Under the pieces are notes generated by a model. The model was not told the DNA's origin. It saw only the letters and a program-made list of their open reading frames with translations, and searched no databases. 54,718 bases of DNA from NCBI GenBank assembly GCA_003223025.1, contig QHXR01000005.1:65439-120156 (forward strand), read 5' to 3'. Positions within the stretch are counted from its first letter, which is position 1. Each line of letters starts with the position of its first letter. This document shows, one piece after another, positions 36,206 through 44,343 of this stretch. Source of the DNA: Acidobacteriota bacterium. GTDB taxonomy: Bacteria; Acidobacteriota; Blastocatellia; Pyrinomonadales; Pyrinomonadaceae. A program made the position numbers and the translations under genes.

Positions 36206-36263
36206 GAGCCGCCTAACGGCGGAACTCAAAACCAAGAAGCCGCCTAAAGGCGGTACTCAAAAC
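36206..36263. repeat. Two inverted REP hairpins after RAYT
   Basis: GCCGCCTAACGGCGGAACTC and GCCGCCTAAAGGCGGTACTC followed by AAAAC are reverse-oriented relative to the ten-unit array. The last unit overlaps and supplies the TGA stop codon of the subtilase gene on the minus strand. Confidence 0.85.
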
Positions 36264-37624
36264 AGCGCCATCTCGACTGCTTTCCTTGGATCGATCACGC
36301 CCCAGCCTTGACGATCGACTTCGTAATGCGGCAGCCGTTCGGCGGTCGAGATTAGTATTCGTTTTATCTTTTGCGGAGTAAGTGCGGGGTTAGCTTCGAG
36401 CATTTGTGCGACGAGCGACGAGACGATCGGGGCGGAGAACGAGGTGCCGTCGACGTATTTGTAATGCTGCGTGATGACGTTCTCGCGACGGAGTTTGAGA
36501 AGGATGATCTGTCGGATGCTGTGCACCGGCCGGTCGAGTGCGGCGTCGAGCTCGGCGTCGATCCCCGGATTGTCGCGGATGATGTCGTGCAAATCCGAAT
36601 CTTCGCTCTTGTCGAGACGCTGAAGAAGTTCTGCTTGCTGAGCGGTCGGTGTGTTCGGAAGTATCGGTGCCGGAACCCAGATCGACGGAGCGATGACTTC
36701 CGGCTTTTGCAGTCCGTCGGCCGTTGGGCCGTATGACGAACGATACATTCCTCGCTTCGCGCGATTGATCGAGTTGTTGTCATCCAATCCACCGACCGCT
36801 ATGCACGACGGAGCGCTCGCCGGCGGGAACACCGGATGATTCGGCAGATGTCCCGCGTTGCCAACGGCGCAAACGATCGTGATCCCCGCGGCGGTACAAT
36901 GCTCGACAGTTTGGGAAAGTGAATCGTCGAGATAACTCTGCTCGTAGTCGCCGCCGGCCGAAATGTTCACGACCCGGATGTTGTATTTCTCACGATTCGC
37001 AAGCACCCACTCAAGCCCCGTTTGAATGTCAGCTTCGGTGATACGTCCGGTCCGCGCGAGTTTCACAAGAACGACATCCGAGTCAGGCGCGAGGCCGCGA
37101 TAGAATCCGTTCGATAGCGATCCGTTTCCGGCAGCGACAACGGACGTCATCATTCCATGCCAACTCGCGACGTCGGGTTGGAAAAGAGATTCGAGCTCGC
37201 CGTCTTCTTCAAGCAGACTTCGATACGCGATGATGCGATTCTTCGGCGTCGTCAGATCGACGTGCGGATAAAATCCCGAATCGAGAAACGCGATCGTTAC
37301 GCCTTTTCCCGAAAACCTGTCGTCCGCATCGAGACGTAACGGAGTCGACAGAACATGGGAGCCGTCCTTCTGAACTGCGGCATCGCGCTCGATCTCGTTC
37401 TGCGCACGCTCGAACAGACGCAGACAGCGCGAGCAGATCGCAGCGAATTCGCGCGTATCGGGAGCATTCGCCGTGACGAGCTTTCGCAAGTCTTCGTCGA
37501 GGACGATGAGCGGAACGAATTCGTCCTTCGTTTCGCGCGAGCAGACGGGACAAACTTTTTCGCCGCCGGCGATGTCCGATCCGCGTTGCTGTCTTGGGAA
37601 TGTAAGGGATTCTTGTGGAGTCAT
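36257..37624 (-). CDS. S8 (subtilisin-like) serine protease with N-terminal zinc ribbon
   Basis: The 455-aa protein shows the subtilase triad: Asp115 in VTIAFLDSGFYPHVD, His156 in ASWHGMMTSVVAAGNG and Ser near 411 in DGTSFSAPIVSSLVAQML; the oxyanion Asn lies in CAVGNAGHLPNHPVF. Ahead of it stand two CxxC pairs (Cys25, Cys28, Cys64, Cys67) that should bind zinc. There is no signal peptide, so it is probably cytoplasmic, which is unusual for the family. A helical insert (QQAELLQRLDKSEDSDLHDI) lies between the Asn and Ser regions. The stop codon comes from a REP unit. Confidence 0.88.
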   Translation of the reverse strand: MTPQESLTFPRQQRGSDIAGGEKVCPVCSRETKDEFVPLIVLDEDLRKLVTANAPDTREFAAICSRCLRLFERAQNEIERDAAVQKDGSHVLSTPLRLDADDRFSGKGVTIAFLDSGFYPHVDLTTPKNRIIAYRSLLEEDGELESLFQPDVASWHGMMTSVVAAGNGSLSNGFYRGLAPDSDVVLVKLARTGRITEADIQTGLEWVLANREKYNIRVVNISAGGDYEQSYLDDSLSQTVEHCTAAGITIVCAVGNAGHLPNHPVFPPASAPSCIAVGGLDDNNSINRAKRGMYRSSYGPTADGLQKPEVIAPSIWVPAPILPNTPTAQQAELLQRLDKSEDSDLHDIIRDNPGIDAELDAALDRPVHSIRQIILLKLRRENVITQHYKYVDGTSFSAPIVSSLVAQMLEANPALTPQKIKRILISTAERLPHYEVDRQGWGVIDPRKAVEMALF

Positions 37625-37686
37625 TTATGGAGGCTTAAGTTTTCCATACAGGAAAGTTAAAATCAACGGTAACTGGCGGGCAATCG

Positions 37687-37830
37687 CGCCAACGGACTGG
37701 ACCGCAGGCATCCCTGCCTGCATGAGTGCGAAGCACGAAAAAGGGCAGCGCGATGTCGAATCTGCGAGATTTGACGCCGCGGAAGCCACGGCGTTGCAGG
37801 CAAGGATGCCTGCGGTCCAGTCCGTTGGCG
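37687..37830. mobile_element. MITE-like element, copy 2
   Basis: Inverted ends CGCCAACGGACTGGACCGCA and its complement (last base 37830), with the interior GCGAAGCACGAAAAA and inner hairpin CGCGGAAGCCACGGCG shared with copy 3. It lies 21 bp before the patatin start codon. Confidence 0.8.
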
Positions 37831-37851
37831 GTACACTCGCGCTGCAGTCTT

Positions 37852-38628
37852 ATGAAAAAACTCGGTCTAGCACTTTCAGGCGGCGGAGCGCGCGGGTTCG
37901 CTCATATCGGGGCGATCAAAGCACTTGTCGAAAACGATATCCCGATCGATCTGATCGCGGGCACGTCCGCAGGATCGTTTGTCGGCGGAGCTCTCGCGTC
38001 CGGGCTTTCGATCGATCAAATTATTGAGGTTGGAAAAAAGATCGGCTGGTTCAGCGTTGCCGGCTTCTCTTATTCGCCGCGTGGCCTCTTGTCGAACGCT
38101 CCGATGGGCAAGTTTATCAATGACAATTTTCCCGTCGCGGATTTTGAAAAGCTTGTGATCCCATTCGCCGCGGTCGCGTGCGATCTGGAAACGGGCGAGG
38201 AAATAGTTTTGAAGGATGAAGGCGATCTCGCAGTAGCGATCCGCGCGAGTTGTGCGATCCCCGGAGTGTTCATGCCGGTCGTCGATAGCAAAGGCCGCGC
38301 ACTTATCGATGGCGGAGTCGTGTCGCCGATGCCGACGCGAACCGTTCGAAAAATGGGAGCCGACATTGTCATCGCCGTCGATCTGCTGACGTGTGGATCG
38401 ACGTTCTGGGGAAGACCGAGCACGCTGCTTGGGACATTTTTTCAATCGGCCATGATGATGATCCGCACCGCTTCGCGCAATCAGCATTATCGCGCCGACA
38501 TCGTCATCGAGCCGAAGATCGCGCACATCCGTCCCGACGAGATCGCGAAGCGTGAAGAGTTAATGGAACTTGGTGAGAGAGCGGTGTTGGAGAAGATGGA
38601 CGAGATCAAGAATCTTTTACAGGGATGA
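37852..38628 (+). CDS. Patatin-like phospholipase (RssA-type)
   Basis: The 258-aa protein has the patatin oxyanion loop LALSGGGARGFAHIGAIKAL (Gly10-Gly15), nucleophile GTSAG (Ser39) and the catalytic Asp in LIDGGVVSPMPTR (about 152). Such serine-aspartate dyad hydrolases cleave acyl esters of membrane lipids. The length fits the short bacterial RssA/YlbK class. ATG 37852 is chosen; the longer frame from 37726 is read-through from the MITE. Confidence 0.9.
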   Translation: MKKLGLALSGGGARGFAHIGAIKALVENDIPIDLIAGTSAGSFVGGALASGLSIDQIIEVGKKIGWFSVAGFSYSPRGLLSNAPMGKFINDNFPVADFEKLVIPFAAVACDLETGEEIVLKDEGDLAVAIRASCAIPGVFMPVVDSKGRALIDGGVVSPMPTRTVRKMGADIVIAVDLLTCGSTFWGRPSTLLGTFFQSAMMMIRTASRNQHYRADIVIEPKIAHIRPDEIAKREELMELGERAVLEKMDEIKNLLQG

Positions 38629-38681
38629 CCGGTTGACAATTCGAACGCGATCTCAGAATCTGTGTTTGATCGAACATTCTT

Positions 38682-38761
38682 CGCACTGAAGGTGCGGTCA
38701 GACAATAGCCAGACGTGAAACGTCTGGAAACGCAATAACACAACCCGCGTTGAAGACGCGG
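38682..38761. repeat. Three hairpins with TGAAR loops, left of transposase
   Basis: CGCAC-TGAAG-GTGCG (38682-38696), CCAGACG-TGAAA-CGTCTGG (38709-38727) and CCGCGT-TGAAG-ACGCGG (38745-38761): stems differ, the 5-nt loop is conserved. Confidence 0.8.
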
Positions 38762-38783
38762 CAGATTTGGAGGAACTCCCACA

Positions 38784-39227
38784 ATGCCTTCTAGTCATAT
38801 CGCTTCGTATTTTCACCTCGTTTTTTCAACCAAAGATCGCCATCGCTGGATACTCCCGGAATGGGAATCACGATTACATTCCTATTTGGGCGGCATCGTT
38901 AAAGGACTTGACGCCATGCCACTCAAAATAGGCGGCGTCGAAGATCACGTTCACCTTCTAGTCAGTTTGAAATCAAAACATCGACTCGATTATTTTCTTC
39001 GGGACCTAAAGGCTGATTCGTCAGAGTGGGTACATAAGGAGATCACTCGACTCTTCGATTGGCAGAAAGGATACGGCGCATTTTCGGTGAGTCCCAACGC
39101 GATCGACGCGGTTGCTCGATACATCGAGAATCAGAGAGAACATCATCGCGGGGTGGATTTCAAATCGGAGTATGTCGGGTTACTAGAGAAAGCCGGTATC
39201 GCCTTCGAAGAGAATTATCTCTGGTGA
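38784..39227 (+). CDS. IS200/IS605-type Y1 transposase
   Basis: The 147-aa protein opens IASYFHLVFSTKDRHRWI, has the HUH metal box GGVEDHVHLLVSLK (His-Val-His about 54-56) and the C-terminal helix with the candidate nucleophile Tyr in AIDAVARYIENQREHH (Tyr about 113). Length and motifs match TnpA of the IS200 group, enzymes that cut and join single-stranded DNA at hairpins. No TnpB/IscB follows. Both sides hold three hairpins in mutually inverted orientation, including a perfect 24-bp inverted repeat (38704-38727 and 39267-39290), which are the probable substrates. Confidence 0.9.
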   Translation: MPSSHIASYFHLVFSTKDRHRWILPEWESRLHSYLGGIVKGLDAMPLKIGGVEDHVHLLVSLKSKHRLDYFLRDLKADSSEWVHKEITRLFDWQKGYGAFSVSPNAIDAVARYIENQREHHRGVDFKSEYVGLLEKAGIAFEENYLW

Positions 39228-39232
39228 ATCTC

Positions 39233-39313
39233 GCGCGGCTTCACCGCGCCGATGCTGTCGACCTTACCAGACGTTTCACGTCTGGCTATTATCTAATCGC
39301 GGCATTCGCCGCG
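39233..39313. repeat. Three hairpins with YTTCA loops, right of transposase
   Basis: GCGCGG-CTTCA-CCGCGC (39233-39249), CCAGACG-TTTCA-CGTCTGG (39267-39285) and CGCGGC-ATTC-GCCGCG (39298-39313). The first two have loops that are the reverse complement of the left-side TGAAR loops. Confidence 0.8.
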
Positions 39314-39367
39314 AAGACCAGCCTCCCGTATGCGCGGGAATATTCAGGGATTTTTTGAATTATTTTT

Positions 39368-39889
39368 TTACGAACGAGCGACACGGCGTGCTACTCGAGA
39401 GGGATCGCCTGTCTTCGGCGTCGCAGGTTTCGCAACCGGCTTAACTGGAACTTGAACTACTTTCTGGACCGCGAACTCGCGGCTCATGACCGCGGCACCG
39501 CCGACAAAGATGTCGACGCGATATCGGCCTGCAACCCATTGCCCGGCCGGTCTGCCGGTGAAGTTCACACGATCCTCATTATCCTTTGTGGTGTAGATGC
39601 TCGTTACTACTTTGGTATCCGCTTTCACACCCGGAACCGCGACGGCAACGAGGTTCATCTTCACGGTTGTCGGCAGCGCGGAATCGAGCTTAACGACACA
39701 ATAGATCGGAACGTCGGTCGTGACGAAGCTCGTCGCTTCTTCTCCCGCTTTGCCGGTGCCGTCATCCTTTGCAAAGTAAATCTCGACGACGCCCGCCGTC
39801 GGGGCGGTCGACACGACCGCCTGGGCGGATGCTGCGACAGCGCTCGCGAACACCAAGGTAAAAATTAAAACTAATTTCGTGTACAACAT
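39368..39889 (-). CDS. Secreted protein of unknown function, Ig-like
   Basis: From the ATG at 39889 the product has a signal peptide (YTKLVLIFTLVFASAVAASA) and a single strand-rich domain (VEIYFAKDDGTGKAGEEATS, VPIYCVVKLDSALPTTVKMN, WVAGRYRVDIFVGGAAVMSR) that reads like an Ig/fibronectin-type fold, then a Lys/Pro tail. No catalytic motif is visible. It stands alone, convergent with the transposase. The frame begins at 39910, but the inner Met gives the better signal peptide. Confidence 0.65.
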   Translation of the reverse strand: MLYTKLVLIFTLVFASAVAASAQAVVSTAPTAGVVEIYFAKDDGTGKAGEEATSFVTTDVPIYCVVKLDSALPTTVKMNLVAVAVPGVKADTKVVTSIYTTKDNEDRVNFTGRPAGQWVAGRYRVDIFVGGAAVMSREFAVQKVVQVPVKPVAKPATPKTGDPSRVARRVARS

Positions 39890-39963
39890 TGCGTAATTGG
39901 GAACGGCCAATGTTTGGAGAAGTGAAGTCGGTTTTTAGTTGCTTCGAGACCGGAAAAGAATCT

Positions 39964-41718
39964 TTATTTCAAAACGTCTAGCTGTTCGATTATCGCGCGC
40001 CGCAGTCCTGCCGCATCTCCCGCATCGACAGTATTTACACCCGAAAGACCGGTGACACCGCACTCCGGACTCGCGATCACGGGAATTCCGTTCGCGGCTG
40101 CCAAAAGAAGTCGTCGAGGGCGGTGTTCGATAAACGCCGGAAGCACGACGAGGTCGGCGATTTGCAGCCAATCTTCTCTGCCGCGTTCGATCTCGAATCC
40201 ATCCCAGAAGTTTTTTCCTTCGATGATCGGGCCGAGTATCACGATCTTTGTATCGATGCCCGCAAGCGCCTCTCGAAGCTCGTAACAACCTTTTCGTCCG
40301 ACCGTTGAAGCGGGAAAAACGATCACGGGTTTTTCATTCGCCGGCTTCGAACGAGATTCTTTTACCGCCGGCAGATTCCAATCTAGAAGCTTCGAGCGGT
40401 TTGGAAAAAGCGAAGCGATCTCGGTGTGCGATGTGACGATCGTCCGAGCTTCGCGCAAAGCATCGCGTTCGGCGTCGATGAGATCTTTGTCCGCTCGAAA
40501 GTCTCCGAGAGTTTTACTTTCAGGATTAAGCTCGAACGCAACGTCGAGGCGCTTTTGGATCTCGTGCATCGGAAGCCCCGACATCAAAACATCGAACGTT
40601 CGCCCGCCGAGATGGCCGCGCTTCCAAAGAAATGGCAGAAGGCTCTGCTGAACTGTTACGTGGGTGACATCGTAAGTCAGCAACTTCGCGTACGACTCCG
40701 CGAGCTCTTCGTACATGCGCAAAAGATTCTTCTGACGCGCCGCACCTTGAGCGGCGAGCTTTCGAGATCGGTAAGAACGCTTCGCCGTTACAAAGAAACT
40801 CTGTCGGACTTTTCCGAAACCGGTCGTCTTCCAAGCGTAATTCGATTTCCGAAATCTACGGCCATCGAGCGGGAGAAGAAGAATGTCGTTGCTGTCCCGG
40901 ACCGAAGTTATATATTTATCGAATTCAGGCGAATGCTCATCGACAAGAAACGCGGCGCGGCCAAAGTCTGCATGCGTCGCGGCATCGACTACGCGATGAC
41001 AATCTCCGACTTCGCACGTCGCGCATGAATTAACATCGGCAGTCTGAGTAGATCTCACGATCTGATGAACGGCGCGACTTCCGTTCGACTTGCCACGAAA
41101 GCGCACGACGAGCTCGTCAGATTTCAGCTTTGCCTCAATGCGAAACGCGCTGTCGGAACGGAACCGAAGATCGACATAATTCCAAAACACCGTCGCGTCT
41201 CTTCCCTGCTCGGCGAGCGAACCGGCGATCACTTGCGTGTGCGCATGACGCTCGACGATCTCGTGTCCGGCTTGCAGCGCGGCGTCATACAGAGCATTCG
41301 AAATCTGGCACAGCCCGCCGCCGACATTTGGAATGATGCAGCCCTCGCGAAGCTCTCGGCCTTCGACAAATCCTCGCAGTCCGCTCGCTCGGCCGACGTG
41401 TTTCCAAAAACTAAATGTCGCACCGGCGGGGATCTCGAGTCCGTTGAGTTTCTCTATGGCAATGCGCAGGTTGTGAATTTTTCCGGCGACGAGGAAACGT
41501 TCCTGCGGCTCGTTCTCGGTCCAGAGTTTTGTACGTGACGTCGCGATCAAAGGATGATTCGCTAGCTTTTCATCGACGCGATGCCGCCCGACATTTCGAC
41601 CGCGGAGATCGACAAGCGAGCGCCGAACTTGCAAGAGCGCGGTCTTGAATCGGAAGACGATCGAATCGGCGTACGTCGGGATTTTTCGTTCGGTGATCAG
41701 CTCGGGGTTCGCCGTCAT
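39964..41718 (-). CDS. VanW domain fused to GT4-like glycosyltransferase
   Basis: The 584-aa protein joins two known modules. Residues about 70-210 are VanW: NLRIAIEKLNGLEIPAGATF, SFWKHVGRASGLRGFVEGRE, NVGGGLCQISNALYDAALQA. A Cys pair region (CATCEVGDCH) follows. The C-terminal half (about 260-584) reads as a GT-B glycosyltransferase with YDVTHVTVQQSLLPFLWKRG, a central EARTIVTSHTEIASLF and the donor-site region VIVFPASTVGRKGCYELREA, VVLPAFIEHRPRRLLLAAAN. VanW proteins bind or modify cell-wall material, so a role in envelope glycan assembly is likely. The donor-site E-x7-E motif is not obvious. Confidence 0.75.
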   Translation of the reverse strand: MTANPELITERKIPTYADSIVFRFKTALLQVRRSLVDLRGRNVGRHRVDEKLANHPLIATSRTKLWTENEPQERFLVAGKIHNLRIAIEKLNGLEIPAGATFSFWKHVGRASGLRGFVEGRELREGCIIPNVGGGLCQISNALYDAALQAGHEIVERHAHTQVIAGSLAEQGRDATVFWNYVDLRFRSDSAFRIEAKLKSDELVVRFRGKSNGSRAVHQIVRSTQTADVNSCATCEVGDCHRVVDAATHADFGRAAFLVDEHSPEFDKYITSVRDSNDILLLPLDGRRFRKSNYAWKTTGFGKVRQSFFVTAKRSYRSRKLAAQGAARQKNLLRMYEELAESYAKLLTYDVTHVTVQQSLLPFLWKRGHLGGRTFDVLMSGLPMHEIQKRLDVAFELNPESKTLGDFRADKDLIDAERDALREARTIVTSHTEIASLFPNRSKLLDWNLPAVKESRSKPANEKPVIVFPASTVGRKGCYELREALAGIDTKIVILGPIIEGKNFWDGFEIERGREDWLQIADLVVLPAFIEHRPRRLLLAAANGIPVIASPECGVTGLSGVNTVDAGDAAGLRRAIIEQLDVLK

Positions 41719-41822
41719 AAATGCTGAATAAATAAAACATTATACGGGCGATTTGGCAACAGGTCTTTGACGGCAACGCGTCGTTTTTTGTTCCCGTCGA
41801 TGACGAGGAAGAACGTTTTTTC

Positions 41823-42045
41823 TTTGAACGCGAATTTGGCGGATCAGGCGGATTCGAGCGGATCAGAAATATTTGAGACCCTCCTGTTGTTTTGTGTCTT
41901 TTCGTGTGATTCGTGGTTTCCAACTTTCTAAAAATCTAACCACGAAACACACTAACCACACGAAAAAGACACGAAACAAGAAAAACCCCTATTCTTTCAG
42001 ATCCGTCTTAATCCGCATGATCCGCCCAATCCGCGTTCAAAAAAA
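41823..42045. repeat. Nested palindromic intergenic element, copy B
   Basis: Outer arms TTTGAACGCGAATTTGGCGG (41823) and CGCCCAATCCGCGTTCAAAA (to 42044); inner arms GTGTCTTTTCGTGTGATTCG and AACCACACGAAAAAGACACG. Same architecture as 64-297. No gene lies in 41719-42094. Confidence 0.75.
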
Positions 42046-42094
42046 GCGTCGCAGTACGACTCACAATCGACATGACGTATAATTCGCCAAACCG

Positions 42095-43417
42095 ATGCGA
42101 TTCGTTTTCTCACGACTCTTCTTCATCATCCTTGCTGCCGGTCTCTTGCCGCTGTCGATTTCGTGGGCGATGCCTTCTCTTCGGACGGCGGTCATCGTCT
42201 TTGACATCGCGCTCGTCGGACTCGCACTCGTGGATTATTTCATCAGCCGAAAATTGCCCGGGGGAGCAACTGCACGACGCGAATTTGACCGCCGGTTTGC
42301 GATCGGCGATCCGACCGAAGTTCGTGTCGAAATATCGAACGCGAGCGATCGAGATCTGAGATTTAGTTTGAAAGACGAATATCCGGCTGAGATGCGGCTC
42401 GAAGGCAAGCGCGAAGCCGAGATGTTTCTCGACGCTCACGAAACCGCTTCTTTCTCTTATTCGCTAACGCCGCCACGTCGCGGTCGCTACGAATTTGGAA
42501 AGACGGCCGTGCGGTTTAAATCGAAGCTCGGACTCGTCTGGTGCCAGACATTTCTCGGCGAAACGCAGAGCGTGAAGGTCTATCCGAACATGCGGCGCGC
42601 ACGCGAGATCGAGTTGCGTGCGTTGGGTGCGCGATCGTTTCTCGCGATCCAGCGTCGTGCGGTTCGACGTGGCGAAGGACGCGAGTTCGAATCGATGCGC
42701 GATTACGTTCGCGGCGATGAGCTCCGCCATATCTCCTGGACCGCGACGGCTCGACGCAATCGACTTACGACGCGGCAGTACCAGATCGAGCGAGATCAAA
42801 CGGTGATGATCGCACTCGACGGCGGTCGTCTGATGACCGGTCGCGTGGGTGACGAGACAAAATTCGATACCGCGATCCATGCTTCGTTGGCCCTGATGTC
42901 GGCATGCGCACGTGCCGGCGACAATTGCGGACTCGCGGTCTTTGGCCGACGCGTAAAAAAATATCTGCCGCCAAAGCGCGGACCCGAGCACATGGACGCC
43001 GTGCTCGAATCGCTTCATGACATGGAGCCGGAACTGATCGAGCCATCGTATGCCCGGGCGTTTCAGTTCATCGCCTCGAATTCGAAAAAACGCGCGTTTG
43101 TCGTCATTCTCACCGATCTCGTCGATAAGGAAAGCTCGAAGGAGCTCATCAACTCGCTGAAGCTTTTGCGGCCGAGGCATCTGCCGCTCGTCGTCACGAT
43201 CGGCGATCGTGATCTTAATACGACGGTCAGCAAAATTCCCGAGGACATTAAAGAAGTGTTCACGCAATCCGCAGCCGAAGAGATCATCCATCAGCGCGAG
43301 CAGGCTCTGCGTCTTGTCGAATCGTTAGGCGGATTGGCATTGGATGTGACGACGTCGACGCTCGGGCCGCGGTTGCTCGAGACGTACTTGCGGGTGAAAG
43401 AACGAGGATTGTTGTAA
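42095..43417 (+). CDS. DUF58 domain protein
   Basis: The 440-aa protein has two N-terminal transmembrane helices (FIILAAGLLPLSISWAM and TAVIVFDIALVGLALVDYFI), a strand-rich periplasmic or cytoplasmic part (TEVRVEISNASDRDLRFSLK) and the DUF58 core REFESMRDYVRGDELRHISW followed by a vWA-like fold (VMIALDGGRLMTG, then VVILTDLVDKESS). DUF58 proteins usually accompany MoxR ATPases and transglutaminases; none is adjacent, so the partner is elsewhere. Four nucleotides after element B sets the upstream limit. Confidence 0.88.
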   Translation: MRFVFSRLFFIILAAGLLPLSISWAMPSLRTAVIVFDIALVGLALVDYFISRKLPGGATARREFDRRFAIGDPTEVRVEISNASDRDLRFSLKDEYPAEMRLEGKREAEMFLDAHETASFSYSLTPPRRGRYEFGKTAVRFKSKLGLVWCQTFLGETQSVKVYPNMRRAREIELRALGARSFLAIQRRAVRRGEGREFESMRDYVRGDELRHISWTATARRNRLTTRQYQIERDQTVMIALDGGRLMTGRVGDETKFDTAIHASLALMSACARAGDNCGLAVFGRRVKKYLPPKRGPEHMDAVLESLHDMEPELIEPSYARAFQFIASNSKKRAFVVILTDLVDKESSKELINSLKLLRPRHLPLVVTIGDRDLNTTVSKIPEDIKEVFTQSAAEEIIHQREQALRLVESLGGLALDVTTSTLGPRLLETYLRVKERGLL

Positions 43418-43475
43418 GGCAAGTTGCCCTAAGCTGGCGCAGAATTTGCTCCTCAATTCGCGGAGGAGAAAGTGT

Positions 43476-44111
43476 ATGCCGGCAATACCAGGTCGCAGTG
43501 CTCTCGACTATTTTCCGAACCAGATAAATTACACGTCCCTAAAAGCAGCGGCGGACGGGTGCATGGGCTGCGATCTTTACAAGACCGCGACGCAGACCGT
43601 TTTCGGCGAAGGCCGGATTCGAGCGGCGGAGATCATGTTCGTCGGCGAACAGCCGGGCGATGAAGAAGATCTCGCGGGGCATCCGTTTGTCGGCCCGGCC
43701 GGACGTTTGTTCGATAAGGCCTTGATCGAGGCCGGCATCGATCGTCAGAAGACGTACGTCACCAACGTCGTGAAGCATTTCAAATGGAAACCGCGCGGGA
43801 AGCGACGTATTCATGAAAAACCGCGCGCCGGTGAGATGCGGGCGTGCGAACCTTGGCTCGAAGCGGAGATCCAGGTAGTGCATCCCGATATCCTCGTCTG
43901 TCTCGGCGCGACCGCCGCGCAGGCGCTTCTTGGAAAGGATTTTCGAGTGACGCAGATGCACGGAATGTGGATCGAGTCGAGTCACGCCGGGAAAACGATG
44001 GCGACTGTGCATCCGTCGTCGATCTTGCGGGCACCGGATTCGGAAACTCGTGCGGAGCAATACGCGGCGTTCGTCAATGATCTGAAGATTGTGGCCGGGG
44101 TGATTAACTGA
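43476..44111 (+). CDS. udgX: UdgX family uracil-DNA glycosylase
   Basis: The 211-aa protein has motif A GEQPGDEEDLAGHPFVGPAG, the hallmark R-loop GKRRIHEKPR (His in KRRIH forms the covalent link to DNA after uracil removal in characterised UdgX) and motif B MATVHPSSILR. Four Cys (GCMGC, RACEPW, VCLGA) could bind the Fe-S cluster of family 4-like glycosylases. It removes uracil from DNA and, unlike other glycosylases, is expected to stay bound. ATG 43476 is chosen because GGAGGAG (43462-43468) sits 7 nt upstream. Confidence 0.9.
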   Translation: MPAIPGRSALDYFPNQINYTSLKAAADGCMGCDLYKTATQTVFGEGRIRAAEIMFVGEQPGDEEDLAGHPFVGPAGRLFDKALIEAGIDRQKTYVTNVVKHFKWKPRGKRRIHEKPRAGEMRACEPWLEAEIQVVHPDILVCLGATAAQALLGKDFRVTQMHGMWIESSHAGKTMATVHPSSILRAPDSETRAEQYAAFVNDLKIVAGVIN

Positions 44112-44121
44112 CTAGACCGCT

Positions 44122-44251
44122 GACTGGACCGCAGGCATCCTTGCCTGCATGGCTGTGAAGCACGAAAAAAGTGTTACGGCCCCGGAATCTTCATCTTGTG
44201 TTACGCCGCGGAAGCCACGGCGTTGCAGGCAGGGATGCCTGCGGTCCAGTC
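44122..44251. mobile_element. MITE-like element, copy 3
   Basis: GACTGGACCGCAGGCATCC at the left, its complement ending at 44251 on the right; the interior GAAGCACGAAAAA and CGCGGAAGCCACGGCG match copy 2. It lies 92 bp before the radical SAM start. Confidence 0.75.
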
Positions 44252-44343
44252 CGTTGGCGCTGGCTCCGGTCTCTCCTCTTCCTTCCGCCCCATCTTTTTC
44301 TTGTCCTCCGAACTCATCTCATATAGAATTCCTCCGCGTCCCC

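Noticed and set aside
42464-43291. Minus-strand frame of 275 aa opposite DUF58
   Set aside because: Shadow of the DUF58 gene; no motif of its own.
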